Below are positions 36,699 to 45,421 of a DNA stretch of 46,344 nucleotides, one piece after another. The stretch lies in the NCBI GenBank assembly GCA_022826535.1, contig JAJDUS010000127.1:1-46344 (forward strand). Reading direction: 5' to 3'. Position numbers and translations under genes: made by a program. Positions within the stretch are counted from its first letter, which is position 1. Every line of letters begins with the position of its first letter. This stretch comes from Prochlorococcaceae cyanobacterium jk18x1bzbins.87 (GTDB taxonomy: Bacteria > Cyanobacteriota > Cyanobacteriia > PCC-6307 > Cyanobiaceae). The notes under the pieces are model-generated. The model was not told where the DNA came from. It worked only from the letters and a program-made list of their open reading frames with translations, and did no database searches.

Positions 36699-36961
36699 AT
36701 GGGAGAGCTTACAGGAGAGGCAAGGCTATCCCTGCTTGCCTGTGAAGAGGGTTGCGATCCCATCAAGGACCGTCTGCGTGGGAGCATCCGCACCATAATC
36801 GAGGCGGTGTTTGAGGAGAAGCTGGACGCCGTGGCCATAGTCACCGCAGCGACAGGCCACCAGTAGCCTAGGTGCCACCAAGGTGAGTGTGCCTGGTGAC
36901 CGGCTGCTGGATGGGGAAGGCAGCAGGAGGGAATGGCGTTCCAAGGCTCTGGAATGCTACC
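36699..36961 (+). pseudogene. N-terminal remnant of an IS256/Mutator-family transposase
   Basis: From ATG 36699: MGELTGEARLSLLACEEGCD, then PIKDRLRGSIRTIIEAVFEE and KLDAV. After a frame change come VSVPGDRLLDGEGSRREWRS and KALECYQ. These match the N-terminal part of IS256-type transposases (IRxxIExxFEEELD, VSVPRxR, REWRSxALPxYQ). No catalytic domain remains. The sequence stops where the IS982-type end begins at 36962, so that element probably inserted into it. Confidence 0.75.
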
Positions 36962-37196
36962 AAACCTCAGTTCTGGATAAGGTCAGGGGAGAGTAGGGAT
37001 GTGGACGCTATGGACAAAGGCATTGATGGGGGGCCGGTGGTGGCTGTGCTCCAACCCCATGCCTGACTTCAGCTTTGCAAAGGGAGTTTCTAATGAAGGA
37101 TGGTTTTCTCAGCAGCAACTTGTCCAGCAGGGGCATAAGGGAGTTCTTCGTGGTGCGTCGAACGCCGGTGAGCAGGTGCAGACCCCGCTGCTGTCC
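36962..37196 (-). mobile_element. C-terminal remnant of an IS982-family element
   Basis: Read on the minus strand from about 37170: GLHLLTGVRRTTKNSLMPLL, then DKLLLRKPSFI, then in another frame ETPFAKLKSGMGLEHSHHRP and PINAFVHSVH. This follows the IS982 transposase end (LHLxTGIRRNMKNxLMPLxDKxLLRKR, then ETxxxxLKxxxxxEHSRHRS). The element's terminal sequence follows at 36963-36981 (CCTTATCCAGAACTGAGGT on minus). The 5' part is missing; csaB begins to read out directly beyond. Confidence 0.75.
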
Positions 37197-38261
37197 TCAC
37201 CCTAGAAACCGGTCCAGAAGCTGCTGATGGCAGCGGTTCTGCTGGCGGTGCCGGGTCAGATGGGCCGGAGAGAGGCGCCACCGCCTGGCCTGCTCCCATG
37301 CGCCTGGCAGGCCGGCGAGCCCGTTGGGATCCGCCAGGTTGATGGATGGAATGGCCATGGCGGTGACCGCGGCATCCACTTTGGGGTCATAGCTGAGGGC
37401 CAACAGGGGCCGATCCGCCATGGCCGCCAGGATCATCCCATGGAGCCGCATGGCCACCACCAAGCCCACAGGCGCGAGACCTGCCATAAAGTCCCAGGGG
37501 GTCCGGGGGCGCCAGAACCGGCACACCAGACCAGCCTCCTGGAGCCGCACCGCACACACCTTGAGCAAGGGAGTGTCCTGGTGGGCATGGAAAGGCGCCA
37601 GGTAGACGGGAGCCTGGTGGCGTCTGGCATCGTTAATCACCTGGTTCTCCAGTTGGCGCCAGCCAGCAGCACTCAGCAGGGGGGTGGGTCTCCAGCACAG
37701 GCAGATGGCACCTGCAGTGGGGCCATCGGTGAGGTCAGGGTTGTGCCGCCGGGGAAGGGACCACACCGGATCTCGACCCACAGGGGCGCGAATGCCCCAG
37801 GCAGCGGCCATGGCGGCTGATTGCTCATCACGCCATGTGATGCCCTGGACCAGATGGAGGCTCAATCGGACCAGGAGACGGCTGGTGCAGGCATTGAGCG
37901 GCCCCAGACCTTGGGCCCACAGCAGGACGGGGCGCCCCAGGAGACGGGCGGCCAGGATCAGGGCCATGTAATAGAGAAGGCTGCGCCGGCTGGTGCTGTC
38001 CTGCAGCAGACTCCCCCCTCCCAGCACCAACACCCGGACACGCACCAGGGCCAGCAGGAGGCTGATGGGCTTGCCCCGGGGGCAGGTGGCCACACCAAAT
38101 TGCTCCCGCACCTGTTGTTGGTCCCGTGCTGTGGCCACCACAGGGCAGGAGGGGGGCAGGAGGGCCAGCAGCGTGGCCAAGAGAGCATCATCCCCAAGGT
38201 TGTGCTCGCCGTAATAGCCGCAGAGGAGCACCCTGGAGCCAGGCTTGGTGGGCTTGGTCAT
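37197..38261 (-). CDS. csaB: Polysaccharide pyruvyl transferase CsaB
   Basis: A 354-residue enzyme that adds pyruvyl ketal groups to cell-surface polysaccharide; in other bacteria this anchors SLH-domain S-layer proteins. ATG 38261 gives MTKPTKPGSRVLLCGYYGEH, then NLGDDALLATLLALLP, the family start. VLVLGGGSLLQDSTSRRSLL, WRDEQSAAMAAAWGI, VVAMRLHGMILAAMADRPLL and LSYDPKVDAAV are the known conserved segments. The gene ends at the border with the IS982 remnant, but its C-terminus looks complete. Confidence 0.9.
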   Translation of the reverse strand: MTKPTKPGSRVLLCGYYGEHNLGDDALLATLLALLPPSCPVVATARDQQQVREQFGVATCPRGKPISLLLALVRVRVLVLGGGSLLQDSTSRRSLLYYMALILAARLLGRPVLLWAQGLGPLNACTSRLLVRLSLHLVQGITWRDEQSAAMAAAWGIRAPVGRDPVWSLPRRHNPDLTDGPTAGAICLCWRPTPLLSAAGWRQLENQVINDARRHQAPVYLAPFHAHQDTPLLKVCAVRLQEAGLVCRFWRPRTPWDFMAGLAPVGLVVAMRLHGMILAAMADRPLLALSYDPKVDAAVTAMAIPSINLADPNGLAGLPGAWEQARRWRLSPAHLTRHRQQNRCHQQLLDRFLG

Positions 38262-38323
38262 GGCTCCATGTCCCATGGTCCGGTTGCAGGGCACACCGGA
38301 CACATCATCATTTGGGCGGCCCA

Positions 38324-39286
38324 TCAGCAGGCCGTGAGCAGCTTGGCCATGAGTTCCGGTAGCCAGTGGTCATCGGCGGCGCTGGCTACCCCTTCCCCCA
38401 GCACCGCCACAATGGTGGGTCTGCAGTGGGGAGATTCCACATAGGCCACATCAGCCCGGGCAGTGCTCATCCAGCCAGCCTTGCTCCAGAGTTGACTGCC
38501 TTCAGGCAGGGCCGCCCCAAGAAAGCCATCCACCTGGTTTTCAGGATCCGCCAAGCGGGTTTCCGAATCCAGGGCACGCTCAAGTTGCTGACGCATGTGG
38601 GCGCTGGCCACCGGGGAGATCAGCTCACCTGCCATGATGGCATGGAGGAAGCGGGCCATGGCGTCACTGCTGAGGCGGTTGCGGTTATCCTGCTGGGGAC
38701 CATAGAATTGCTTTTCCCGTCCGTAGGGTCCCTCCTCCCAGGTTTTCTGGCAGCAGTTGCAGTGCTGCAACTCAGGCCAGCCTTGCTCTTGCAGCCACTG
38801 ATTCACCAGTTGCCGCTGCCGTTGCCACGTCATGTAGGCATCTCCAGAAAGCTCCGGGCCGCTGGTGGTGCCGCTAAGGGCATCTACCACATAGGATGTG
38901 GCATCGTTGCTGGAGTGACCAATCATGGCCACAGTGGCCCGCTCCAGCTCCACTGTGCGCCGTAGGAGACCCTGGGCATACCAGGCCTCCAGGGCTGCCA
39001 TATACACCAACTTCACCACACTGGCGGGGTAACAGGGAGTTCCGCCGGCGTGGCTGGCCCCTGCCACTGGCAAGGCCCAGAACTCCTGGCTGGAGAGTTG
39101 GGCCGCTTGATGGATCAGGCTCTGCCCATAGCGCAACCAAGTGATGGAAACTTGTCGCCTTAGCCATGGTCGATGCTGTTCCAGATCCTTCAGGCTGGCT
39201 TGCAGGTGCTCCTGCAATGCCCAATGGTTGGTATAGAAGGCCAAGGCTCCCGTTGAGCAAACTGGGTGGCAGCGTACCGACTCCAT
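38324..39286 (-). CDS. Class A beta-lactamase-like serine hydrolase
   Basis: About 320 residues from ATG 39286; a later TTG at 39244 is an alternative. The acyl-enzyme motif SxxK is SVVK (Ser89, in CYPASVVKLVYMAA). An SxN-type motif follows in GHSSNDATSYVVD, and a KxG motif near the end (SKAGWMST). No clear signal peptide is seen. The protein may act on peptidoglycan or a related substrate instead of conferring resistance. It is followed by csaB after 62 bp on the same strand, and is divergent from the NlpC/P60 gene with start codons only 8 bp apart. Confidence 0.75.
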   Translation of the reverse strand: MESVRCHPVCSTGALAFYTNHWALQEHLQASLKDLEQHRPWLRRQVSITWLRYGQSLIHQAAQLSSQEFWALPVAGASHAGGTPCYPASVVKLVYMAALEAWYAQGLLRRTVELERATVAMIGHSSNDATSYVVDALSGTTSGPELSGDAYMTWQRQRQLVNQWLQEQGWPELQHCNCCQKTWEEGPYGREKQFYGPQQDNRNRLSSDAMARFLHAIMAGELISPVASAHMRQQLERALDSETRLADPENQVDGFLGAALPEGSQLWSKAGWMSTARADVAYVESPHCRPTIVAVLGEGVASAADDHWLPELMAKLLTAC

Positions 39287-39294
39287 GGGCACGG

Positions 39295-40023
39295 ATGACG
39301 TCTACCCCATCTCTGGCAGCCTTCTCCACATGGCGCCTCACCTGCAATACCCCAGGCTATGCCCAGCGCCATGGTCCGGAGTTGGCCACCCAGGCTGCAG
39401 GGGGGCGCTTGGTGCTGCTGTTGGAGGCGGTTCCCCCTGACCCAGTGCCCGGCACACGCCAGCGGGTCCGCCTGGCGGAGGATGGCTATCCCTGTTTCAT
39501 GGACTGCCGCCATCTGTTGGACCAGCAGCTTCAGCCGGCCCGGTATCAGCCTTCGCTGCTGAGCACCGCCGCCATTCAGATGCGCCTGGGGGAGGTTCTG
39601 GAGTTTGCCCACCAGGCCATGGCCACTGAGAACTGCTATCTCTTGGGGGGCACCCACAGCCCCAACTACGATTGCTCAGGACTGATGCAGGCTGCGTTTG
39701 CCCATGTTGGCGTCTGGATTCCGCGGGATGGATACCAGCAGGAGCGGTTTTGCCAACCTGTGTCCACCAGGGCAGATGACTTCAGCCTGCTGCGACCTGG
39801 AGATCTCATCTTCTTTGGCACACTGAAAAAGTGTACCCATGTGGGGTTGCACCTGGGCCAGGGCCGTTACATGCACAGTTCTTCTTCCAGCCATGGTCAT
39901 GGGCGCATTGCCATTGATTCCATCCATCCTCGGGACGCCACCCCCGTGGCCAGCCACTACCGCCGTCACTTGCGGGGCGCTGGCCGGGTAGTGCGTTGCC
40001 ATGATGGTGCCACCCTCCCCTAA
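39295..40023 (+). CDS. NlpC/P60-family peptidase with N-terminal SH3-like region
   Basis: 242 residues from ATG 39295. The first ~85 residues (GGRLVLLLEAVPPDPVPGTR, then VRLAEDGYPCFMDC) look like a bacterial SH3-type substrate-binding region. The catalytic domain has Cys127 in NYDCSGLMQAAFAHVGVWIP and His182 in CTHVGLHLGQGRYMHSSS, the classic NlpC/P60 diad. Such enzymes cleave gamma-D-Glu-meso-DAP bonds in peptidoglycan. It lies between the beta-lactamase-like gene and a glycosyltransferase gene, so an envelope role is likely. Confidence 0.9.
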   Translation: MTSTPSLAAFSTWRLTCNTPGYAQRHGPELATQAAGGRLVLLLEAVPPDPVPGTRQRVRLAEDGYPCFMDCRHLLDQQLQPARYQPSLLSTAAIQMRLGEVLEFAHQAMATENCYLLGGTHSPNYDCSGLMQAAFAHVGVWIPRDGYQQERFCQPVSTRADDFSLLRPGDLIFFGTLKKCTHVGLHLGQGRYMHSSSSSHGHGRIAIDSIHPRDATPVASHYRRHLRGAGRVVRCHDGATLP

Positions 40024-40080
40024 GGCCTTCTCCAAAGCTTGACTCTTGTGGCTTCTCGACACTTGACCCCACACCGGCCA

Positions 40081-41073
40081 ATGACCACGGTTCAGCCCAG
40101 CATTTCCGTGGTGATTCCCCTCTACAACGAGGCCGATGGACTGAAGCTTCTGCTGGAACAGGTGCTGGGGGTGATGAGGCCCATGAAGGAGCCCTTTGAG
40201 GTGTTGCTCATTGACGATGGCTCCACCGATGGCACCCCTGAGCATCTACAGCAACTGGCCCGGGACACGCCGGAGTTGGTGGCTGTGCTGCTGCGCCGCA
40301 ACTATGGTCAGACCCCGGCCATGGCCGCCGGGTTTGATGTGTCCCGTGGGCATGTGATCGTGACCATGGATGGGGATCTGCAAAATGACCCCGACGACAT
40401 TCCCCGCATCATCAACCGCCTACGGGAGGGCTACGACCTGGTGAGTGGCTGGCGGCATCAGCGCCAGGACAAGACCCTGAGCCGCAAGCTGCCCTCCCGA
40501 GTGGCAAACCGGCTGATTGGCAATGTGACGGGGGTGCGGTTACATGACTATGGCTGCTCCCTCAAGGCCTACCGCCGCGAGTTGGTGGAGGACATGAACC
40601 TCTATGGCGAATTGCACCGCTTCCTGCCTGCTTTGGCCTCCATTGAAGGGGCCCGCATCGACGAGATCAAAGTCAACCACCGGCCCCGCCAGTTCGGCCA
40701 CAGCAAATATGGCATTGATCGCACCTTCCGGGTGTTGATGGACTTGCTCACCATCTGGTTCTTGCAACGCTTCCTGACCCAGCCCATGCATGTGTTCGGC
40801 TTTGCCGGACTCCTGGCCATCGCCACCGGCTCCCTGATGGGCCTTCACCTGCTGGTGGTGAAAATGATGGGGGAAGACATAGGCAGCCGTCCCTTGCTGA
40901 TGTTGTCAGTGGTGCTGGGACTGGCCGGAGTACAAATGTTCTGCCTGGGCTTGCTGGGAGAGCTGCTGATGCGCACCTACCATGAGAGTCAAAACCGCAG
41001 TGTCTACAGAGTTAGACATGTGGTGAGGGGTGGCGACCCCGTGGCCGATGGGAGCGCCGTGGAGGATGGTTGA
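40081..41073 (+). CDS. GT2 glycosyltransferase with two C-terminal membrane helices
   Basis: 330 residues from ATG 40081 (MTTVQPSISVVIPLYNEADG). The GT-A domain has VLLIDDGSTDGTPEHLQQ, VTMDGDLQNDPDDIPRII and RLHDYGCSLKAYRREL. Two hydrophobic segments (about 235-262 and 272-300) near the C-terminus match the dolichol/undecaprenyl-phosphate mannosyl- or glucosyltransferase (DPM1/GtrB) group, which transfers a sugar to a polyprenyl carrier at the membrane. The 3' end overlaps the convergent HEAT-like gene by 62 bp. Confidence 0.9.
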   Translation: MTTVQPSISVVIPLYNEADGLKLLLEQVLGVMRPMKEPFEVLLIDDGSTDGTPEHLQQLARDTPELVAVLLRRNYGQTPAMAAGFDVSRGHVIVTMDGDLQNDPDDIPRIINRLREGYDLVSGWRHQRQDKTLSRKLPSRVANRLIGNVTGVRLHDYGCSLKAYRRELVEDMNLYGELHRFLPALASIEGARIDEIKVNHRPRQFGHSKYGIDRTFRVLMDLLTIWFLQRFLTQPMHVFGFAGLLAIATGSLMGLHLLVVKMMGEDIGSRPLLMLSVVLGLAGVQMFCLGLLGELLMRTYHESQNRSVYRVRHVVRGGDPVADGSAVEDG

Positions 41074-41467
41074 GCCGCTGGCGCGGGCCACGGAAGCGCT
41101 CCAGGCCACGGGCCGCCAAGCCAACCACACGGAGGTCCGCATCCCGTAGACCCCGCCGCAGGAGAGGGAGACAGGCAGGGTGCCCCCAGGTCACCATCTC
41201 TTTCATGGCGGCCAGCCGGGCGTTTGGCCCCTGATTGTAGGCAGACTTCAAGTACCGCAGCATCTGCCGCCGCTGCTGTGGAACCATGGGTTGGGGTTGA
41301 TCCCCCCGCTGAACCGCCGCTGGTTGGCCAGGGGAAGGAGGAGAGTTCCCCTGAACAGGATCTGCAATGGCACGGGTCTGCTTCCTCAAGGGCCACCACC
41401 GCTGGTACAGCAGAACAGCTCCAATGAGAAAAACAATGCCAAGGCCAGCAAGCAGTAAGGTCTTCAT
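41012..41467 (-). CDS. Membrane-anchored protein with HEAT-like segment
   Basis: A 151-residue protein with an N-terminal membrane helix (MKTLLLAGLGIVFLIGAVLL), a Gln/Pro linker, and a helical stretch (LRYLKSAYNQGPNARLAAMK, then HPACLPLLRRGLRDADLRVV) like one or two HEAT repeats. The last ~20 residues, Arg/Pro/His-rich and antisense to the GT2 gene, may be a read-through extension. Function unknown. Confidence 0.6.
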   Translation of the reverse strand: MKTLLLAGLGIVFLIGAVLLYQRWWPLRKQTRAIADPVQGNSPPSPGQPAAVQRGDQPQPMVPQQRRQMLRYLKSAYNQGPNARLAAMKEMVTWGHPACLPLLRRGLRDADLRVVGLAARGLERFRGPRQRLNHPPRRSHRPRGRHPSPHV

Positions 41468-41645
41468 GGTGAAATCATAGTCTTCTCCCAGAATCCAGGG
41501 GTTGAACTTTTATGTCGCCCCCAGACTGTGGTCACTGCTGCCAAGCGCTGGCGCCTGTAGGTTTTGGAAGATCAATGTGGGCATGCTGTCCTGAGCTTGC
41601 TGGGACGCTGTCAGCCATTGAAGCAACCCTTTTGTTTTGTCCAGC

Positions 41646-41774
41646 ATGATTGTTGATTTCAACATTGGCGATTACGCCGCAGCGTGGATGCCATCCGTGT
41701 TCATTCCCCTTGTGCTCATCAGCGCTTTTGTGGCCATGGGGATCCTCTTCACGGTGGTTGAATCCACGGACTGA
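41646..41774 (+). CDS. psaI: Photosystem I subunit VIII (PsaI)
   Basis: A 42-residue single-span protein: MIVDFNIGDYAAAWMPSVFI, then PLVLISAFVAMGILFTVVES and TD. Length, the one membrane helix, the P-S-x-F-I-P-L-V pattern and the position 65 bp before psaL fit PsaI, which stabilises PsaL binding in PSI trimers. It is too short to appear in a usual ORF list. Confidence 0.85.
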   Translation: MIVDFNIGDYAAAWMPSVFIPLVLISAFVAMGILFTVVESTD

Positions 41775-41839
41775 CCCGGCATCTTCCCGGGGCGCTTCCT
41801 CATGCTGCACTTTGATTCTTAACGTCTCCCTCGCCAACC

Positions 41840-42331
41840 ATGACCGTCACCCCTGTTGCGGACCCCACCGTGGGGAACCTGGCCACCCCCTTCAACTCCA
41901 ATGCCTTCATCAAGGCCTTCCTGAACGCTCTACCGGCATACCGGCAAAACCTCTCCCCCAATCGCCGCGGTTTGGAAGTGGGCATGGCCCATGGCTTTTT
42001 TCTGTATGGTCCCCTGACCATCACAAGTGGCTTAAGGGCCACCGAGGCGGCCGCCACCGCTGGTCTGCTGGACACGGTGGCCATGGTCACCCTGCTCACC
42101 GTCGGGTTGTCCCTCTACGGGACCGCGGGCAGTCATCCCAAGGTGCAGCCCCCTTCCGTCACCATTCCCAATCCACCGGCTGACCTTTTCACCAAGGCCG
42201 GCTGGGAAGAGTTTGCCAGTGGCTGGTGGCTTGGGGGCTGCGGTGGCGCTGCCTTTGCCTGGTTCCTCTGTGGCACGGATCTGGTGCGTCCTCTGGTGGA
42301 GATGGCTGCCCATGTCTGGAGTGTGGGCTGA
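41840..42331 (+). CDS. psaL: Photosystem I subunit XI (PsaL)
   Basis: A 163-residue PSI subunit needed for trimer formation. Features: LATPFNSNAFIKAFLNALPA, YRQNLSPNRRGLEVGMAHGF, FLYGPLTITSGLR, a hydrophobic segment, and the late membrane helix GWWLGGCGGAAFAWFLCGTD. It forms a psaI-psaL pair and is followed by pgi after 100 bp. Confidence 0.95.
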   Translation: MTVTPVADPTVGNLATPFNSNAFIKAFLNALPAYRQNLSPNRRGLEVGMAHGFFLYGPLTITSGLRATEAAATAGLLDTVAMVTLLTVGLSLYGTAGSHPKVQPPSVTIPNPPADLFTKAGWEEFASGWWLGGCGGAAFAWFLCGTDLVRPLVEMAAHVWSVG

Positions 42332-42431
42332 TCCGGGCAGTTCTCTCCTGGGGGAGACCAAGCCATCCTCTCCGTCATCGGAGGCCAAGCGCTATATGGC
42401 TTAGCTTGGTGCAGACCAGCACAAGGCCTGG

Positions 42432-44072
42432 ATGAGCTCGGCTCCCCAACCCTCCTTCCCCCTCCTTGAGACCACCAACCACGAGAAGCTCTGGGAACGC
42501 TTCTGTGCGTTGCTCTGGCGCGATGAAGCATTGGGCTTTTGGCTGGACGCCAGCCGCATGGCCTTGAGCCCGGATGTGCTCACCAGCCTTCAGCCCCGCT
42601 TTGAGCAGGCATTTACAGCCATGGCAGCCCTTGAAAAAGGGAGCATTGCCAATGGTGATGAGCAGCGGCAGGTGGGCCATTACTGGCTACGGAACCCACA
42701 GTTGGCCCCTGATCCTGCCATCACTGAGGAGCTTCAACAGCAGCGTCAGGCCATGGCCGCCTTTGCCCAGGGCGTGCTGGAGGGGTCCGTCAGCACGGCC
42801 CCAGGACAGACCTTCACCGATGTGGTATGGATCGGGATTGGGGGGTCAGGGCTGGGACCCCTCCTCATCATTCACGCCCTGCAGCAGACTGGCGTTGGCC
42901 TGCGGTTTCACTTTATTGACAATGTGGATCCGGAGGGTATGGGCCACACCTATGGGACGCTGGGGGAGCGGCTCAAGACCAGCCTGGTAATTGTGGTGAG
43001 CAAGTCCGGCAGCACCCCGGAACCCCACATCGGCATGATGGAAACCCGCCGCCGTCTGGAGCAACTGGGGGGGCAGTGGCCATCCCAGGCAGTGGCCATT
43101 ACCGTCCCAGGCAGCAAGCTTGATCAGCAGGCCGCCTCAGAAGGCTGGTTACAGCGTTTTGCTCTGCATGACTGGGTGGGTGGGCGCACCAGCATCACCT
43201 CTGCCGTTGGTCTGCTGCCGGGTCTGCTGGCGGGTGTGCCGATGGACGACTTCCTTGCCGGAGCGGCCGCCATGGACGACGCCACCCGTCAGCCTGTGCT
43301 CCGCGGCAACCCTGCCGCCCTCATGGCCGCCAGTTGGTTCGTGGCCGGCTCAGGGCGGGGGATGCGGGACATGGTGGTGTTGCCCTATCGGGACCGCCTG
43401 GAGGTCTTCAGCCGCTACCTGCAGCAGCTGGTGATGGAATCCCTGGGCAAGCGCTGTGATCGGGATGGGGTGGTGGTTCATCAAGGCATGGCGGTCTACG
43501 GCAACAAGGGCAGCACCGACCAACACGCCTATGTGCAGCAGCTTCGGGATGGAATTGATAATTTTTTTGTCACCTTCATCCAAGTCCTCAAGGACCCCGC
43601 CACCAGTTCCACCGAGGACGAGGGGCATAGCCCTGGGGATGTGCTGGATGGATTTCTCCAAGGCACCCGCAGCGCCCTCACCGAGGGGGGGCGACAAAAC
43701 ATCACCATCACCATGGAACGCCTCGGGCCACGGGAGTTGGGAGCCTTGGTGGCCCTGTTTGAACGGGCAGTGGGCCTCTATGGGGAACTGGTGAATGTGA
43801 ACGCCTACCACCAGCCCGGCGTAGAAGCGGGCAAAAAAGCTGCCGCTGCTGTGCTCAGTCTGCAAAAGCAGGTGGTGGCCCTTCTGGATGCCACACCCCG
43901 CACTGTTGCAGAGATCGCCCAGGCCATGGGTGCCCCGGAACAGGTGGAGCGGGTGTTCTGGATTCTGCGCCACATGGCCTTCAATCAGTCCGGCATTCGG
44001 GTGGATGGCCCATGGGGAAATCCCCGGACACTGCGGTTTTCAAAGACTGATGCCCCTCTGCACCTCAGTTGA
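42432..44072 (+). CDS. pgi: Glucose-6-phosphate isomerase
   Basis: It interconverts glucose-6-P and fructose-6-P. 546 residues from ATG 42432. GIGGSGLGPLLIIHALQ, LVIVVSKSGSTPEPHIGMME (sugar-phosphate binding), QLVMESLGKRCDRDG and the C-terminal NVNAYHQPGVEAGKKAA (catalytic His/Lys region) are family motifs. The length fits the cyanobacterial type. No anomaly. Confidence 0.96.
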   Translation: MSSAPQPSFPLLETTNHEKLWERFCALLWRDEALGFWLDASRMALSPDVLTSLQPRFEQAFTAMAALEKGSIANGDEQRQVGHYWLRNPQLAPDPAITEELQQQRQAMAAFAQGVLEGSVSTAPGQTFTDVVWIGIGGSGLGPLLIIHALQQTGVGLRFHFIDNVDPEGMGHTYGTLGERLKTSLVIVVSKSGSTPEPHIGMMETRRRLEQLGGQWPSQAVAITVPGSKLDQQAASEGWLQRFALHDWVGGRTSITSAVGLLPGLLAGVPMDDFLAGAAAMDDATRQPVLRGNPAALMAASWFVAGSGRGMRDMVVLPYRDRLEVFSRYLQQLVMESLGKRCDRDGVVVHQGMAVYGNKGSTDQHAYVQQLRDGIDNFFVTFIQVLKDPATSSTEDEGHSPGDVLDGFLQGTRSALTEGGRQNITITMERLGPRELGALVALFERAVGLYGELVNVNAYHQPGVEAGKKAAAAVLSLQKQVVALLDATPRTVAEIAQAMGAPEQVERVFWILRHMAFNQSGIRVDGPWGNPRTLRFSKTDAPLHLS

Positions 44073-44091
44073 GGCCGGGGCTCAGAAGGAA

Positions 44092-44180
44092 CGGAGAGGG
44101 AGGGATTCGAACCCTCGACAGAAGTTGCCTCCTGTAACTCCTTAGCAGGGAGCCGCTTTCAACCACTCAGCCACCTCTCC
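44092..44180 (-). tRNA. trnS: tRNA-Ser (GCT anticodon)
   Basis: An 89-nt class II tRNA on the minus strand: acceptor GGAGAGG pairs with CCTCTCC, discriminator G. The anticodon loop CTGCTAA gives GCT, a long variable arm is present, and the T arm contains GGGTTCGAATCCC. It sits between convergent pgi and the downstream end of alr. Confidence 0.95.
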
Positions 44181-44197
44181 AGTGGCACTTCAGCCTA

Positions 44198-45421
44198 TCA
44201 GTTTATGGCCAGTTGGTCACCTTGCCGGATTGAATGCGCAGCATTTAGTCGGGGCAGACGGCTGGAGAAGCCGGAGAGGATGTCCCAGGGGATGGTGCCG
44301 CAGGCCTGGCTCCACTGGCACGGCCTGATGGACCTGGTTCCGTCGCTCCCCAGCACGGTAACCACCGCCCCCCCATGAAGCTGGGGGTGGTTGGTGGCGT
44401 CAACCATGAGTTGATCCATGGTGATGGTCCCCACTTGGGGCAGCCAGTGCCCCCGATGGAGCACACCCATACGGCCAGAGAGAAGCCGTGGCACGCCATC
44501 GGCATAACCAATGGCCACCACCGCCAGCCGGCTGGGGCGTTTTGTGTGATAGCGGTGGTCATAGCTGACGCCGGTGCCAGCGGGGACGGTTTTGAGGATG
44601 GCGACCCTTGCCCGCACCGCCATGGCGGGCCGCAGGGGCAGGATGCCCTCCAGATGTTCCGCCGGAGCATGGCCATAGAGGGCCAGTCCAACCCTCACCA
44701 TGTCGTAGTGGAGCCTGGAATCGGCCATGGTGGCGGCGGAATTGGCCAGGTGGCAGCACAGTCTTGTTGGTTGTCCGTTCGTGAGTGAAGCCAACACATG
44801 GTCGAAGCGTTGCTGCTGCCGCTGCGTCAGGCTGGGATCAACAGCATCGGCAGCCGCCAGGTGAGAGTAGATCCCCTCCACCTGGAGGCCGTCCAGGTTC
44901 CGGAGTGCCTGAATCAGGGCCACCCCCTCCTGCCAAGGGACCCCCAGGCGGGCCATGCCGGTGTCCAGATTCACGTGGACAGGCAAACAGGCGCCTGAAC
45001 GGCTCGCCACGGCATGGAACAACTGCCCCTGGTCCAGGGTGCTGATGGTGGGTAGAAAACGCCAGCGCAGACAGGCCTGGGCCTCATCAACCTGGCCCAT
45101 GTGGCCCAGCACCAGAATGGGCTCCTGCAACCCCTGGTGACGGAGGCCAATGGCTTCCGCCAGGCTGGCCACCGCAAAGGCATCGGCACCCCCTGCACGA
45201 GCAGCTTTAGCGGTGGCGCCGTCCCCATGGCCATAGCCATTGGCCTTGACCACAGCCATGAGTTTCACATGGGGACCAATCCTCTGGCGCAGTAGCCGGG
45301 TGTTGTGGGTGATGGCGCCTTCATCTACCTCGACCCAGGCCCTGCAGTCTTGAAGAAAGCCCAACGGGATCGCCTCCGGCTGAGTTTCAAAACGGAGCGG
45401 AGCCGTTGGGGCAGGTGGCAC
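44198..45421 (-). CDS. alr: Alanine racemase
   Basis: A PLP enzyme that makes D-Ala for peptidoglycan. 407 residues from a GTG at 45421. The PLP Lys59 is in LMAVVKANGYGHGDGATAKA, and the second catalytic Tyr287 is in GTGVSYDHRYHT. VNLDTGMARLG and TITMDQLMVDAT are conserved. The first ~25 residues are weakly conserved, so the start may lie a little downstream. It is the last supported gene before the lower-GC end of the window. Confidence 0.93.
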   Translation of the reverse strand: MPPAPTAPLRFETQPEAIPLGFLQDCRAWVEVDEGAITHNTRLLRQRIGPHVKLMAVVKANGYGHGDGATAKAARAGGADAFAVASLAEAIGLRHQGLQEPILVLGHMGQVDEAQACLRWRFLPTISTLDQGQLFHAVASRSGACLPVHVNLDTGMARLGVPWQEGVALIQALRNLDGLQVEGIYSHLAAADAVDPSLTQRQQQRFDHVLASLTNGQPTRLCCHLANSAATMADSRLHYDMVRVGLALYGHAPAEHLEGILPLRPAMAVRARVAILKTVPAGTGVSYDHRYHTKRPSRLAVVAIGYADGVPRLLSGRMGVLHRGHWLPQVGTITMDQLMVDATNHPQLHGGAVVTVLGSDGTRSIRPCQWSQACGTIPWDILSGFSSRLPRLNAAHSIRQGDQLAIN

